Assembly (NCBI RefSeq): GCF_000021745.1
Contig: NC_011666.1
Coordinates: forward strand, 682,001-746,000
Direction of reading: 5' to 3'
From: Methylocella silvestris BL2
GTDB taxonomy: Bacteria > Pseudomonadota > Alphaproteobacteria > Rhizobiales > Beijerinckiaceae
Length of the DNA stretch: 64,000 bases
Part shown: piece by piece, positions 37,937 to 50,620 of the stretch
Layout of the letters: each line of letters begins with the position of its first letter
Numbering within the stretch: position 1 is the first letter of the stretch
The notes under the pieces: generated by a model
The model's database searches: none
What the model was told of the DNA's origin: nothing
What the model saw: the letters and a program-made list of their open reading frames with translations, nothing else
Position numbers and translations under genes: made by a program

Positions 37937-38662
37937 TCAGATCACGCTCCGCGCGATGGTCAGCTCCGCCTCTTCGATCATTTCAGGCGCGCCGACATGC
38001 AGCCAGAGGCCGTCCAGCCGCTGACCAAACAGACGGCCGCGTTGCGCGGCCTCCCAGAAAAAAGGCGCCAGAGGAAAGATTTTGCTCGTTTCGCCAGCGA
38101 ACAACTCCGGCTTGACGATGCCGACGCCGGCATAGACGAAGGGCGCCACCTTGGTCTCGGCGCGGCGCGTCAGCCTTCCTTCGGCGTCCATGAAAAAATC
38201 CCCCGGCCAATCGACGCCGACGCTCGCCGTCGTCGCCGCGACAAGAAGGAGGATATCCATTTTGGCCGGGTCCCACGCGCCGGCGAGGCGAAGCAGGTTT
38301 TGCTTCGGCCCCTCAAGCCAGAGCGCGTCCGTGTTGCACATGAAGAATGGCTCGGAGCCGAGCCATGGCAGGGCCTTGGCGATCCCGCCGCCTTGGTCGA
38401 GCAGTTCGTCGCGCTCATCCGAGATGATGATTTCGAGATCGGCGCGGCTCGCAAGATGGCTTTCGATCTGGTCGGCGAGGTGATGCACATTGACGACCGC
38501 GCGCCGCGTTCCCGCGCGGGCGAAACGGTCGAGCATATGATCGATCATCGGCTTGCCGCCGATCTTGATCATCGGCTTCGGGACGGTCAGCGTCACAGGC
38601 AGCATGCGTTTGCCGAGGCCGGCGGCGAAAACCATCGCCGTCGAGGGCGCTTTGACTGGCAT
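37937..38662 (-). CDS. murU: Nucleotidyltransferase, probable MurNAc-1-phosphate uridylyltransferase
   Basis: 241 residues. Sugar-nucleotide pyrophosphorylase fold: FAAGLGKRMLPVTLTVPKPM (12-31) contains the nucleotide loop and catalytic Lys. D-x-D-like CNTDALWLEG (about 113) binds the metal. MurU turns MurNAc-1-phosphate into UDP-MurNAc in the cell-wall recycling route that bypasses de novo synthesis. This identity is favoured over mannose-1-phosphate guanylyltransferase because the AmgK-type kinase that makes its substrate lies 23 bases upstream. Confidence 0.87.
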   Translation of the reverse strand: MPVKAPSTAMVFAAGLGKRMLPVTLTVPKPMIKIGGKPMIDHMLDRFARAGTRRAVVNVHHLADQIESHLASRADLEIIISDERDELLDQGGGIAKALPWLGSEPFFMCNTDALWLEGPKQNLLRLAGAWDPAKMDILLLVAATTASVGVDWPGDFFMDAEGRLTRRAETKVAPFVYAGVGIVKPELFAGETSKIFPLAPFFWEAAQRGRLFGQRLDGLWLHVGAPEMIEEAELTIARSVI

Positions 38663-38685
38663 ATCGACGTCTCGCTGCGCTTGCC

Positions 38686-40257
38686 TTAGGCCGCAGATTC
38701 AAAAATCTGCGGCAGATGCGTTTCATACCAGATCTTGAGCTCGGCCAGAGCCTCATGGCGGAGGTTTTTCAGAAGATATTGCTCAACCCGAGGCAGATGC
38801 GCGAGGTAATGCGGCTTTCGGTCGCGCGCGTCGAGCCGGGCGAAGATGCCAAGGATTTTTGTCGCCCGCTGGGCGCCCAGCAAGGCGTAGGCCCTGACGA
38901 AATCGCCCATCGCAAAAGCGCCCCCCGCCGCTTTTTGCGCGATCGCCTCCTGGCGCGCCCGCGCATAATGGCCAAGCAGCTTCAGCTCGAGAGCGTCCGG
39001 CACGGTGACCCTCGCGTCCTGCAGCAGCGAGACGAGGTCATAGGCCGGATGACCCCTGACGCAATCCTGAAAATCGACGAGCCCGACGCGCTTCAGCCCC
39101 TCGCGGGCGGCGAGCCAGATGAGATTGGGCGAATGATAGTCGCGCAACGTCCAGCTCGTCTCCGTGGTGAGACTCTCGGTCAAGGCCTTGCGCCATAGAT
39201 TGACGAAGGTCGCCTTGGCGCCCGAGGAAAGCTGCAGCCGCGCTCGGTAGGGCGCATACCAATCGAGCAACAATTCGACCTCGATCAGCAGCGCGTCGAG
39301 GTCATAGGGCGGAATGGTATAGGGCGCGGCCCCCGGAACCGGCAGCGTATCGGGTAAATCGGAGCCGTGCAGTCTGGCGAGGACCTCCGTCGCGACGGCG
39401 TGGCGCTCAAAATCGGGTTCGCCGCCAATCAGGATCGGCTCGTCGCCGAGATCCTCAACCAGGATCACGCCGGTCGCGAGGTCGAACGCATAAATCTCGG
39501 GGGCGGAAATCCCCTCGGCGCGAAGGCCCTCGCCGACGGCGATGAACGGCCGCACATCCTCGGCGAGCCGGGCGATCGCGCTATAGGGCTTGCCGAAGCG
39601 GATTGGCGGCCCGTCCGGGCGCGGCGGCGAAATCATCAGGACAGCGCTCGATCCGTCGTCGCGCACGAGCCGTTCGAACAGGCGCGACGAGGCGTCGCCT
39701 TGCATGAACTGCCGTTGCGCGTCGCGCCATCGCGTCGGGGCGAGCACGCCCTCGATCGCGCGGGCGCGAGCGAGCCGGCCGGCGAAGGCGCCATGGCCCG
39801 TCACAGTCGCGTCGCGCGCGCCGGTCGCGCTGTCGGCGTCGAGCGCGAAGCTGATGTCGAGCCTGTCTTCGCCGAGATAGGCGCCGCCGCGGTCTGGCCA
39901 TTCGACGATGACGAAGGCGCCGTCGGCAGCCTCGTCCCAGCCAAGTTCGATGAGATCGCTGGGCTTTTCGAGGCGGTAGAAATCGGCGTGGACGATCGGC
40001 GCCGACGCGCCCTCATAAATCTGCATGAGGAGAAACGTCGGGCTCGGAACTTCAAGATCGGGATCGCCTGTCAGGAGGCGGATCAGGGCGCGGGCGAAGG
40101 TGGTCTTGCCGGCGCCCAGCTCGCCCGAAAGGGTCACGAGATCGCCCGGACGGATGAGTTCGGCGATTTCCGCCGCAAGGCGCGACGTCGCGTCCTCGTC
40201 GGCAAGGCGCCGCGGCCAGACTGTCGCCGTCGCCGCGAGCTGCGCCTCAACCGCCAT
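38686..40257 (-). CDS. TsaE-AmgK fusion: tRNA t6A-synthesis ATPase joined to MurNAc/GlcNAc anomeric kinase
   Basis: 523 residues. Residues 1-165 are TsaE, the ATPase of the complex making N6-threonylcarbamoyladenosine at tRNA position 37, with Walker A GELGAGKTT (45-53) and HADFYRLEKPSDL. Residues about 180-523 are an APH-fold kinase with FGKPYSAIAR, the catalytic loop RDYHSPNL (Asp373, Asn378) and DFQD (Asp395). These match AmgK, which phosphorylates MurNAc or GlcNAc at C1. Such fusions occur widely in alphaproteobacteria. It overlaps the divL stop by 11 bases and is followed 23 bases on by murU. Confidence 0.92.
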   Translation of the reverse strand: MAVEAQLAATATVWPRRLADEDATSRLAAEIAELIRPGDLVTLSGELGAGKTTFARALIRLLTGDPDLEVPSPTFLLMQIYEGASAPIVHADFYRLEKPSDLIELGWDEAADGAFVIVEWPDRGGAYLGEDRLDISFALDADSATGARDATVTGHGAFAGRLARARAIEGVLAPTRWRDAQRQFMQGDASSRLFERLVRDDGSSAVLMISPPRPDGPPIRFGKPYSAIARLAEDVRPFIAVGEGLRAEGISAPEIYAFDLATGVILVEDLGDEPILIGGEPDFERHAVATEVLARLHGSDLPDTLPVPGAAPYTIPPYDLDALLIEVELLLDWYAPYRARLQLSSGAKATFVNLWRKALTESLTTETSWTLRDYHSPNLIWLAAREGLKRVGLVDFQDCVRGHPAYDLVSLLQDARVTVPDALELKLLGHYARARQEAIAQKAAGGAFAMGDFVRAYALLGAQRATKILGIFARLDARDRKPHYLAHLPRVEQYLLKNLRHEALAELKIWYETHLPQIFESAA

Positions 40258-42826
40258 TCCGCTCCCGCCCCTGTGATTCGACTTTCCCCACCTTCGGGCT
40301 TTTCGCGGGGAAGATGCAAGTCACTGTGGTGCCCTCCCCGAGCGCGGAGTCGATCAGGATGCGGCCGCCGTGCAATTCGACGAAGGAGCGCGCGATCGAG
40401 AGGCCGAGGCCGACGCCGCGATGCCGCGAGCCGGAGGTGTGCGTCTTGAAGCGATCGAAAATATGATCGACGACCTCGCGCGGGATGCCCCGCCCCTGAT
40501 CGCTGACCTTGAAGACGATCTCCTCGCCCCGGCGCAGCGCGGCAAGGCCGATCGCGCTGCCGGGCGCGGAAAAACCGATCGCGTTGGAGAGAAGATTCAT
40601 CAGAATTTGCCGGATGCGCTTGCCGTCGGCGATGAAGAAGCCGAGATCCTGCATCGGGATGACGCTCAGCGTCAGCCCCGCCTCGGCGACGCGGTCCTCG
40701 AGCCCCTCGGCCGCGGCGCGCATTGTCTCCGCGACGTCGATCTCCTCGAGCGATAATTCCATCGCGTCGGCGTCGATCGAGGCGAGATCCAGAATGTCGT
40801 TGATGATGGCGAGCAGGGCCGAGGAGGATTTCGTCACATAGCCGGCATATTCGAGCTGGCGCGGGTTGAGCGGGCCGACAGAAGGATCGCCGAGAAGCTG
40901 GATGAAGCCGATGATGTTGGTCAGCGGCGAGCGCAATTCGTAGGACACGTGGTGGACGAAATCATTGCGCAGCCGCTCGGCCTCGATCAGGGCCTGATTG
41001 CGTTCGGTCAGCGCCCGCTCGACATTGACCCCCGCCGTCGCGTCGATGAAGGTGATCAGCGTCGCTCCGTCCGGCAGCGGCGCGGCGGCGCAATCAAGCA
41101 CCGCGCCGTCGCGGCGCGCGAGCCGGTTTTCGTAGCCCAGCCGCTGATCCTGCAGGCCGGCCACCACCGCCCTCAGCTCGTTCCAGTCGCCCTCTTGCAT
41201 GAATAAGGGCGCGCAGAGCTCGGCGACGCGATCGATATGCGGCTGATCGCCGAGTTGATCGGGATCGAGGCTCCATAATTCCGCGAAGGCCGGATTGAAC
41301 AGTTTGAGCCGGCCGTCGCTGCCGAAGACCGCGACCCCTTCCTTCAGCGTGTCGAGCGTTTCGCTCTGAACGCGGATCGCGGCGTTGAATTGCGATTCGA
41401 GGCGGAAGCGCTCGGTCACGTCGTCATAGAGATAGGTGACGCCGCCCTGTGGATTGGGGTTGATGACGATGCGCAGAGTCCGCTCATCCGGCAGATACCA
41501 GGCCTGCTCCTCCGTCTCGATCGATTGATAAGCGGCGAGCAGACCTTCCTTCCAAACGCGGAAATCGGTCTGTTCCGGAATGAGCCGCGCGGCGCGCAGA
41601 CGATCGAGAATTTCCGAGTCGGTCGGCTTTTCGTCAAGCCAGGCCTGATCGAGACCCCAGAGCTGGCGGTAAGCGGCGTTGTGGAACACGAGCCGCTTTG
41701 AATGGTCGAAAATAACGACCGCTGTCGAAAGCTGATCGAGCGTGCGCGCATGGGCCTGCTTTTCGCGTTCGAGCGCGTCGCGGGCGCCTTGAAGCTCCGT
41801 CACGTCGCTCGCCATGCCGACCGAGGCCGGAGCGGCCGAGCCGGCGGCGACGGCCTCGCCCGAAGGCGCGTCGATGACGTCAAACAGGCGTCGCTCGCCG
41901 ACAACGACGGCTGGCGCCCGGCCGCGCCAGACCGCGCCTGTCGCGCGCGCCTCCCGGCTCGCCTCACGGGCGGGCTTTTCGAGCAGCTCGACGTTGCGCG
42001 CCACGGCCTCGTCGGGGTCCGCCGCTTCGACCGCCCGCGCATAGGCGGAATTGACCAGCGTCAGCCTACCCTCCCCGTCGCGCAGCCACGCCGGATTGGG
42101 CGAAGCGTCGAGCATCGCCCACAAGGCCTTCAGCTCCCCCTTTGCGCGCGCTTCGAGCTCTTGAAGCCGGATGGCCTCCATCCGTTCGGCGGACACATCC
42201 CTGATCCGCATGACGGCGACGCCGTCGAGGGGACGGCCTTCGACGTCGAGATGGCGCCCGTCGAGCGTTGCGACGGCAGCGCGGAACGCTGCGCCGCGCG
42301 CGCGCAGATCGGCGACGCGTACGCCCAGCTCCTGCGCCGACGCTGCGACGAGCCAGGATCCGAAGGCGAGCGGAAGCCGCCGCTGCGGATCCTCCGCCAG
42401 CAGGGCAAGGTCGCCCTCAACCTCGGGCTGATCGTCCGCGCCGCGCCAAACGACGATGATCCCCGCGGACGCGGCCAGCAAAAGCTCGGCGCGGTCGAGC
42501 CGGGCGCGAAGACGCGCGGCCTCGCCGGTGAGATCCGCTTCGCGCCCTGCCCATCGCCGATGCGCGGCGACCGTAGCGAAGGCGGCGGCCCCAGCGAAAA
42601 GGATCAGTCCAATGACGAGCGCGCTTTCAGCGGCGGCAGGGACGGCGCGTTGAAAGGCGCCGCTGTCAAAGGCGCCTTCGGCCGCGGCTGGCAAAAGGAC
42701 GCCAAACGAAGCCAAAAGGAAGCCCGCAGCGCCCGCAACAAGGCGCGCAAGACGACGCCCCCGTGACGCAAATTGCGTCCGTGCATAAGTCCGCGCATTC
42801 TGGGGCTTGCGTCGGCGCGCCTGCAT
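40247..42826 (-). CDS. divL: DivL-type PAS sensor pseudo-kinase with Tyr in place of the phospho-His
   Basis: 859 residues from ATG 42826, which has GGAGAG five bases upstream. Two N-terminal membrane segments (about 28-50 and 67-90) are followed by several PAS domains (about 230-340, 360-470, 485-600), a dimerisation helix pair and a HATPase domain. The ATPase boxes are kept: N box MNLLSNAIGFS, G1 DQGRGIP, F box IFDRFK and G2 GVGLGLSIAR. In the DHp motif, FVHHVSYELRSPL, a Tyr (Tyr629, codon 40940-40942) occupies the phospho-His position. This is the defining feature of Caulobacter DivL, which modulates the CckA kinase and thereby CtrA. Gene order divL/tsaE is also shared. Confidence 0.9.
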   Translation of the reverse strand: MQARRRKPQNARTYARTQFASRGRRLARLVAGAAGFLLASFGVLLPAAAEGAFDSGAFQRAVPAAAESALVIGLILFAGAAAFATVAAHRRWAGREADLTGEAARLRARLDRAELLLAASAGIIVVWRGADDQPEVEGDLALLAEDPQRRLPLAFGSWLVAASAQELGVRVADLRARGAAFRAAVATLDGRHLDVEGRPLDGVAVMRIRDVSAERMEAIRLQELEARAKGELKALWAMLDASPNPAWLRDGEGRLTLVNSAYARAVEAADPDEAVARNVELLEKPAREASREARATGAVWRGRAPAVVVGERRLFDVIDAPSGEAVAAGSAAPASVGMASDVTELQGARDALEREKQAHARTLDQLSTAVVIFDHSKRLVFHNAAYRQLWGLDQAWLDEKPTDSEILDRLRAARLIPEQTDFRVWKEGLLAAYQSIETEEQAWYLPDERTLRIVINPNPQGGVTYLYDDVTERFRLESQFNAAIRVQSETLDTLKEGVAVFGSDGRLKLFNPAFAELWSLDPDQLGDQPHIDRVAELCAPLFMQEGDWNELRAVVAGLQDQRLGYENRLARRDGAVLDCAAAPLPDGATLITFIDATAGVNVERALTERNQALIEAERLRNDFVHHVSYELRSPLTNIIGFIQLLGDPSVGPLNPRQLEYAGYVTKSSSALLAIINDILDLASIDADAMELSLEEIDVAETMRAAAEGLEDRVAEAGLTLSVIPMQDLGFFIADGKRIRQILMNLLSNAIGFSAPGSAIGLAALRRGEEIVFKVSDQGRGIPREVVDHIFDRFKTHTSGSRHRGVGLGLSIARSFVELHGGRILIDSALGEGTTVTCIFPAKSPKVGKVESQGRERNGG

Positions 42827-42938
42827 GAGTCTCTCCGAAACGGGCCCGATCAAACCGATCGCCGCCGATTCGCTGCACTGTAGCGATAGCGCCTATGTTT
42901 GAGAATCCGGTAAAGATCTTGCCCCGGCCTGACCGGCG

Positions 42939-44141
42939 TTATTTGCGGGGACGCTGCGCCGGCGGGCGAATAATCGCCGCCCAGGGAACGCCGCTGACGA
43001 ACATCAGGCCCTTGGTGACGGGCATGCCGAGCGCCCCGGCGACGTCCGGGTAGCGCGCGACGAGTTGCGTCGCGACGCGCGAGCGCGCCGACCAGCGCGG
43101 GGTGGCAGGCCCGGCGTCGGGGTCGGAACAATCGATCCGGCGTAGCAGCCGCGCATAATCGAAAGCCGTCCAGCCGCGTTCGAGAAAGAAGGCGGCGCGC
43201 TCGATCAGATGATCGACCAAAATCGCCTTCGCCCACGCATTGCTGTCGCCCGAGCAGCCCGGCTGATAGGACAGCACATTGTGCAGCTGCGGCCGCTTGG
43301 AGAATATATTGCCGCCATGCAGCCGGTAGACCGCCAGCGCGTCGTCGATCAGAACGCTGCCGCTGATCGCATTGACGCCGAGGCAGAAATAAAGGTCCGT
43401 GCCGGTGCGCAGCGTCGCGATCTCGGCGTTGTCGCAAAAAAGGTCGAGCGCGTCGCGGCGGAAGCAATTGCCCGAGGTCGGCGACCAGACCCATTCATTG
43501 GTCATCGGCGCGACGAAGCGCAGCCGCTTGAGGATCGAGCGGTCGAAATTCTCGCCCGGCCACGCCGTTGCGAACGGGCCGCCAGCCGGCTGTCGATAGG
43601 GCCGCGCATAATTGGTCTTTACGCCGCGCCTTGCGGTGATCACCCGGTTGAACGCCTCCTCGGCGCCCAGCACCACCTCGTTTCCGGCCGCCTGCAGCAG
43701 ATCGCCGGAGGAAAAGCCGACATGGACCCGCAGCGACAGATGCACATAGACATGAGTCTCGATGCAATGGGGCAGCAGCAGATCGTCGGCGTCGAGGAAA
43801 ATGACATAAGGCCCGCGCGAGGCCTTGAGCCCGTCGAGCGCGGCTGGCGTCTGGCCGTCATTGGCGGCGCGGCGAATGATTTTGGCCTGGGGATATCGCG
43901 CTTCGATCGCGCGCAGCACCTCGGGCGTCTCGTCCGTCGAGGCGTTGTCGACGATCACGCATTCGACGTTCGGATAGGTCTGGCCGAACACGGAGCCGAC
44001 CGCCGCCCCGAGAAATCGGCCGTAATTGTAATTGACGACGACGACGCTGACGAGCGGCAGGCTCAGCGCAGGGGCGCGCGCATCCGCTTCCGCCCCTTGC
44101 GGTTCGTAGCGAAACCGTTCCGTCACGCGAACCTCGTTCAT
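42939..44141 (-). CDS. Glycosyltransferase family 2
   Basis: 400 residues from ATG 44141, with GGGAG upstream. The GT-A fold opens with [20 protein letters not shown] (about 31-50), the donor region [10 protein letters not shown] (63-72) and the D-x-D motif FLDADDLLL (about 115-123). The C-terminal ~200 residues include a helical region and probably determine the acceptor. No membrane helices. Substrate unknown. It is divergent from the aldo/keto reductase, with a 14-base palindrome between them, and is separated from divL by 112 bases. Confidence 0.9.
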   Translation of the reverse strand: MNEVRVTERFRYEPQGAEADARAPALSLPLVSVVVVNYNYGRFLGAAVGSVFGQTYPNVECVIVDNASTDETPEVLRAIEARYPQAKIIRRAANDGQTPAALDGLKASRGPYVIFLDADDLLLPHCIETHVYVHLSLRVHVGFSSGDLLQAAGNEVVLGAEEAFNRVITARRGVKTNYARPYRQPAGGPFATAWPGENFDRSILKRLRFVAPMTNEWVWSPTSGNCFRRDALDLFCDNAEIATLRTGTDLYFCLGVNAISGSVLIDDALAVYRLHGGNIFSKRPQLHNVLSYQPGCSGDSNAWAKAILVDHLIERAAFFLERGWTAFDYARLLRRIDCSDPDAGPATPRWSARSRVATQLVARYPDVAGALGMPVTKGLMFVSGVPWAAIIRPPAQRPRK

Positions 44142-44189
44142 CGCCGATCTCCCTGAGCCAGGCAGAGATGGACTAACATTTTGCCGATC

Positions 44190-44203
44190 AGTCAATATTG
44201 ACT
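44190..44203. promoter_or_regulatory. Palindromic operator-like site between GT2 and aldo/keto reductase
   Basis: AGTCAATATTGACT is a perfect 14-base palindrome in the 124-base divergent spacer, 49 bases upstream of the GT2 start and 62 upstream of the reductase start. The base composition differs from the GC-rich surroundings. TetR- and HxlR-type regulators of reductases often use sites of this kind; no regulator gene is adjacent. Confidence 0.45.
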
Positions 44204-44265
44204 TACACGGGAGACCGGCCGGCGGTGAGCAAATCCGACCGTCGCCTCGATCCAGCGGAGAAAAT

Positions 44266-45267
44266 ATGGCTGCGTCCTCGCCCAGAATCGCGCGTTTCCA
44301 TCGCCTTGGCGCTCAAGGCCCGGACGTTTCGGCGATCGGCCTCGGCTGCATGTCGCTTTCCGGCGCCTATGGCGAGAGCGAGGACAAGAACGGGATCGCG
44401 GTGATCCACGCGGCGCTCGACGCCGGCGTCAATTTTCTCGACACCGCCGATATGTATGGCTGGGGCCATAACGAAAGCCTCGTCGGCGCGGCGATCGCGG
44501 GGCGCCGGGACGAGGCGTTCATCGCGACCAAATTCGGCCATGTCGAGGGAAATTCCGGCGAGGTCCTGATCAATGGCCGGCCGGATTATGTCTTCAAGGC
44601 CTGCGACGCCAGTCTGAAACGGCTCAAGGTCGATCATATCGACCTCTATTACCAGCACCGGGTCGACCCGCAAGTGCCGATCGACGAAACGGTGGACGCC
44701 ATGAGCCAACTCGTCAGAAAGGGAAAGGCGCGCTTCATCGGGCTTTCGGAAGCAAAACCCGAAACGATCCGGCGCGCCTGCCGCATCCATCCCATCGCGG
44801 CCGTGCAGATGGAATATTCTCTGCTCTACCGCAAAGAGGCGGAAGAGGTGCTCGCCGCGACGCATGAACTCGGCATTGGCTTCGTCGCCTATTCTCCCCT
44901 GGGCCGCGGCCTTCTCACCCCGGCGCTGCGCACGGCCGCGGACGTCGCTGGCGACCGGCGAGCGACGCACCCACGCTTTTTGGCAGAAAACTTCGACCAC
45001 AACCGTCGTCTGGCCGACCAGGTCGCGGAGATGGCTCGGGCCAAGCGTTGCACGAGCGCGCAGCTCGCGCTCGCCTTTCTTCTCGCCGACGAAACGGTGA
45101 CGCCGATCCCCGGCACAAAAAAGATCGAGCGGCTTTGGGAAAATATGGGAGCGCTCGATGTGGAGTTGAGCGCCGAAGAGCTGGCCGAGCTGCGCGAGAT
45201 GATTCCGAGCGACGCCGCAGCGGGCGAGCGCTATCCGGAAAATCTGCTGAAAGCGGCCTATCTCTAA
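44266..45267 (+). CDS. Aldo/keto reductase (AKR13-like)
   Basis: 333 residues, ATG with GGAGAAA before it. A (beta/alpha)8 NADPH-dependent carbonyl reductase. The tetrad Asp59, Tyr64, Lys89 and His131 is present ([25 protein letters not shown]). The C-terminal coenzyme site [20 protein letters not shown] is typical of the AKR13 / YakC group. It could detoxify aldehydes. Preceded by a palindromic site that may be its operator. Confidence 0.93.
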   Translation: MAASSPRIARFHRLGAQGPDVSAIGLGCMSLSGAYGESEDKNGIAVIHAALDAGVNFLDTADMYGWGHNESLVGAAIAGRRDEAFIATKFGHVEGNSGEVLINGRPDYVFKACDASLKRLKVDHIDLYYQHRVDPQVPIDETVDAMSQLVRKGKARFIGLSEAKPETIRRACRIHPIAAVQMEYSLLYRKEAEEVLAATHELGIGFVAYSPLGRGLLTPALRTAADVAGDRRATHPRFLAENFDHNRRLADQVAEMARAKRCTSAQLALAFLLADETVTPIPGTKKIERLWENMGALDVELSAEELAELREMIPSDAAAGERYPENLLKAAYL

Positions 45268-45387
45268 CGGGAGGCGCGGCCGAATAGATTTGGCCGGAGC
45301 GCTCAACCGTTCGATACGGACTTCCCGCTCTATCCTCCACACTGACGGAGCGGCCCGCGCAGGACGTCCGCTGGCCGGCCTGATTCG

Positions 45388-46431
45388 CTAGAGATCGGCG
45401 TAATGGCGCCCGGCGACGTCCGGGTGCGAGCGCAGCCGCCCCTTCAGATAATTCTCGCCGGCATGGCGGAACAGCGGATTATCCGGGTCGGCTTCGGCCC
45501 CGCGCGCCCGAGCGGCCAGTTCCGGCGGAAGATCGAGGATCGGCGTCGTCGCTTCATGGCTCGCGCCAAGAAAGAAGGCGGCCGACAGGCGGTCGCGTCC
45601 GGCCGGCGGAACGACGCGATGGACGGTCGCGCGCAAATAGCCGTTGGTTGCGATTTCGAGAAGTTCGCCGATGTTGACGACCAGCGAGCCTGGCAAAGGC
45701 GCCGCAGCGATCCATGAGCCATCCTCCCGCTCGACCTCGAGGCCGCCGACGTCGTCCTGAAGCACGAAGGTGAGCAGCCCGCTGTCCTTATGCGGGCCGA
45801 CGCCGTGCGCGCCGCCGGCGCCGTCCTGCGCGGGATAGCGGATGATCTTGATGTGCTGGTTGGGCGCGCTCCGATAGAGCGGCTCGAACGCATCTGCCGC
45901 TTGCCCAAGCGCCTCGGCGAAGGCGCGCAGCAGGCGGACGGCGGCAGCGGTGACGGCGCCCTGCCAGGAGAGCAGCAGGCTGCGCAGCTCCGGCAAGGCG
46001 TCCGGCCATTGGTTTGGACCCTGGAGCCGCATCCAGGCGGGATCGCCCGGGCGCCAGCGGCGCTCGCCCTCGGCGCCGATGTCAAACTGCTCGCGCCAAT
46101 CCGGGCGCCCGCGCGTGAGTTCCGCGCCGAGACGCGAATAGCCGCGAAAATGCGGCGACCGGATCATGTCGACGGCGCGTTTCTCCTGCGTCGGCAGGTC
46201 GAAGAATTTTCGCGCGACAGAGAGCACATCGCCGTTTTCGGCGACGCCATGGCCGGTCAGATAGAAGAAACCGACATCATGGGCGGCCTCGCGCAGATCG
46301 GCGAGAAAGCGTCGGCGCGCGGCGGGCTCCGCCGCCTCACGGGCAAGATCGATCAGGGGAAGCGCGCTCGCGGGCGATTGCGTATCGATCTTATCGCCTC
46401 CCGTTCCTTGCCGGACGGCGCTCTCCCGCAA
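45388..46431 (-). CDS. 2-oxoglutarate/Fe(II)-dependent oxygenase of the isopenicillin N synthase-like family
   Basis: 347 residues. The N-terminal non-heme dioxygenase domain (PLIDLAREAAEPAARRRFLA, HDVGFFYLTGHGV) leads to the jelly-roll core. Fe ligands His214, Asp216 and His271 are present (PHKDSGLL, ATVHRV), as is the R-x-S cosubstrate pair (Arg281-Leu-Ser). No ATG is available at the N-terminus; a TTG at 46431, 12 bases after the upstream regulator's stop, is the best guess and lacks a good ribosome binding site. Such enzymes hydroxylate or desaturate small molecules. The tight pairing with an Lrp-type regulator suggests an amino-acid-related substrate (inference). Confidence 0.88.
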   Translation of the reverse strand: MRESAVRQGTGGDKIDTQSPASALPLIDLAREAAEPAARRRFLADLREAAHDVGFFYLTGHGVAENGDVLSVARKFFDLPTQEKRAVDMIRSPHFRGYSRLGAELTRGRPDWREQFDIGAEGERRWRPGDPAWMRLQGPNQWPDALPELRSLLLSWQGAVTAAAVRLLRAFAEALGQAADAFEPLYRSAPNQHIKIIRYPAQDGAGGAHGVGPHKDSGLLTFVLQDDVGGLEVEREDGSWIAAAPLPGSLVVNIGELLEIATNGYLRATVHRVVPPAGRDRLSAAFFLGASHEATTPILDLPPELAARARGAEADPDNPLFRHAGENYLKGRLRSHPDVAGRHYADL

Positions 46432-46443
46432 CGACGGCGCGCG

Positions 46444-46926
46444 TCAGCCGGCGATCGGAAAAGCCGTTTCGGATTTGATGTTCTCCAGCGCGAAGCGCGA
46501 CGTCACGTTCTTCAGCGGCGCCAGCGCGATCAGCCGCTTGTAGAAATCATCGAAGGCGGCGGTGTCGGGCACGACGACCCGCAAAATATAGTCGACGTCT
46601 CCCGCGGTGCGATAGAAATCCATCACCTCATCCATCGCGGCGAGCGCGGTCGCGAAACGCTCGAGGCCCTGACCTGAATGATCGCCGACCTCAATGGTGA
46701 CGAAGACGGTGATGCCGAGGCCGAGCTTGATCGGATCGAGGATCGCAATGCGCCGCTTGATGACGCCCGCCGCCTCGAGCCGCTGCAGGCGCTTCCAGCA
46801 TGGAGTTTGCGACAGTCCGACGCGCGAGGCGATCTCATGGATCGAGAGAGAGGCGTCCTTTTGCACGATGCGCAAAATTCGCCGGTCGATGGGATCGAGG
46901 ATTTTGGGCGGGCTCATGATGATCAT
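46444..46926 (-). CDS. Lrp/AsnC family transcriptional regulator
   Basis: 160 residues (157 from the alternative ATG at 46917). The winged HTH (LDPIDRRILRIVQKDASLSI, then HEIASRVGLSQTPCWKRLQR) and the C-terminal RAM effector domain (GITVFVTIEVG, YRTAGDVDYILRVVVPD) are complete. These regulators sense amino acids and often control a neighbouring gene and themselves. A strong AT-rich inverted repeat lies immediately before its start, and the oxygenase gene follows 12 bases later. Confidence 0.94.
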   Translation of the reverse strand: MIIMSPPKILDPIDRRILRIVQKDASLSIHEIASRVGLSQTPCWKRLQRLEAAGVIKRRIAILDPIKLGLGITVFVTIEVGDHSGQGLERFATALAAMDEVMDFYRTAGDVDYILRVVVPDTAAFDDFYKRLIALAPLKNVTSRFALENIKSETAFPIAG

Positions 46927-46929
46927 TTC

Positions 46930-46949
46930 TATAGAATTACTATTCTATA
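46930..46949. promoter_or_regulatory. Inverted repeat at the Lrp-type gene promoter
   Basis: TATAGAAT-tact-ATTCTATA, 8-bp perfect arms with a 4-base centre, sits 3 bases before the ATG at 46926 (13 before ATG 46917). It is extremely AT-rich in a GC-rich genome and is placed where an autoregulatory operator or the promoter -10 would be. Confidence 0.6.
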
Positions 46950-47296
46950 TATACACATCATCTCGCGGTCGATTGCAACCCACGTTAGAGCTCAAAGCTA
47001 TGTCGTCCGAGCCGCGCCTTTCGGAGCTCCTCTGGGCGGCGTCAAGAAAGTTTCCTCGCCGGCGGCGTTCCTCGGCCGCGGCGCTTGGGTTGAGAGCCGC
47101 GGCGATCTGGTTTAGACACCTGCCTGCCTCATGAATTCTCGCTGTAGCCCGTGCGGACTCGGCGCCGTCTTTGCTGCGCTCAAGCGAACCATCCCGCAAC
47201 GGCTCCGTTTGAACCGGTCAGAGCGCCGGCTAAGGCGGCCGCGCGGCTTCTGCGACAATGATCTGAAACGCCAGCCTCGATCGCGAAAGAGACCTA
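46950..47296. other. Rest of the divergent region in front of carB
   Basis: About 350 bases holding the carB promoter and 5' leader. I see no leader peptide rich in Arg or a pyrimidine-type attenuator and no convincing small gene. GAAAGAGA just before 47297 is the carB ribosome binding site. Confidence 0.45.
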
Positions 47297-50620
<3,324 letters not shown>

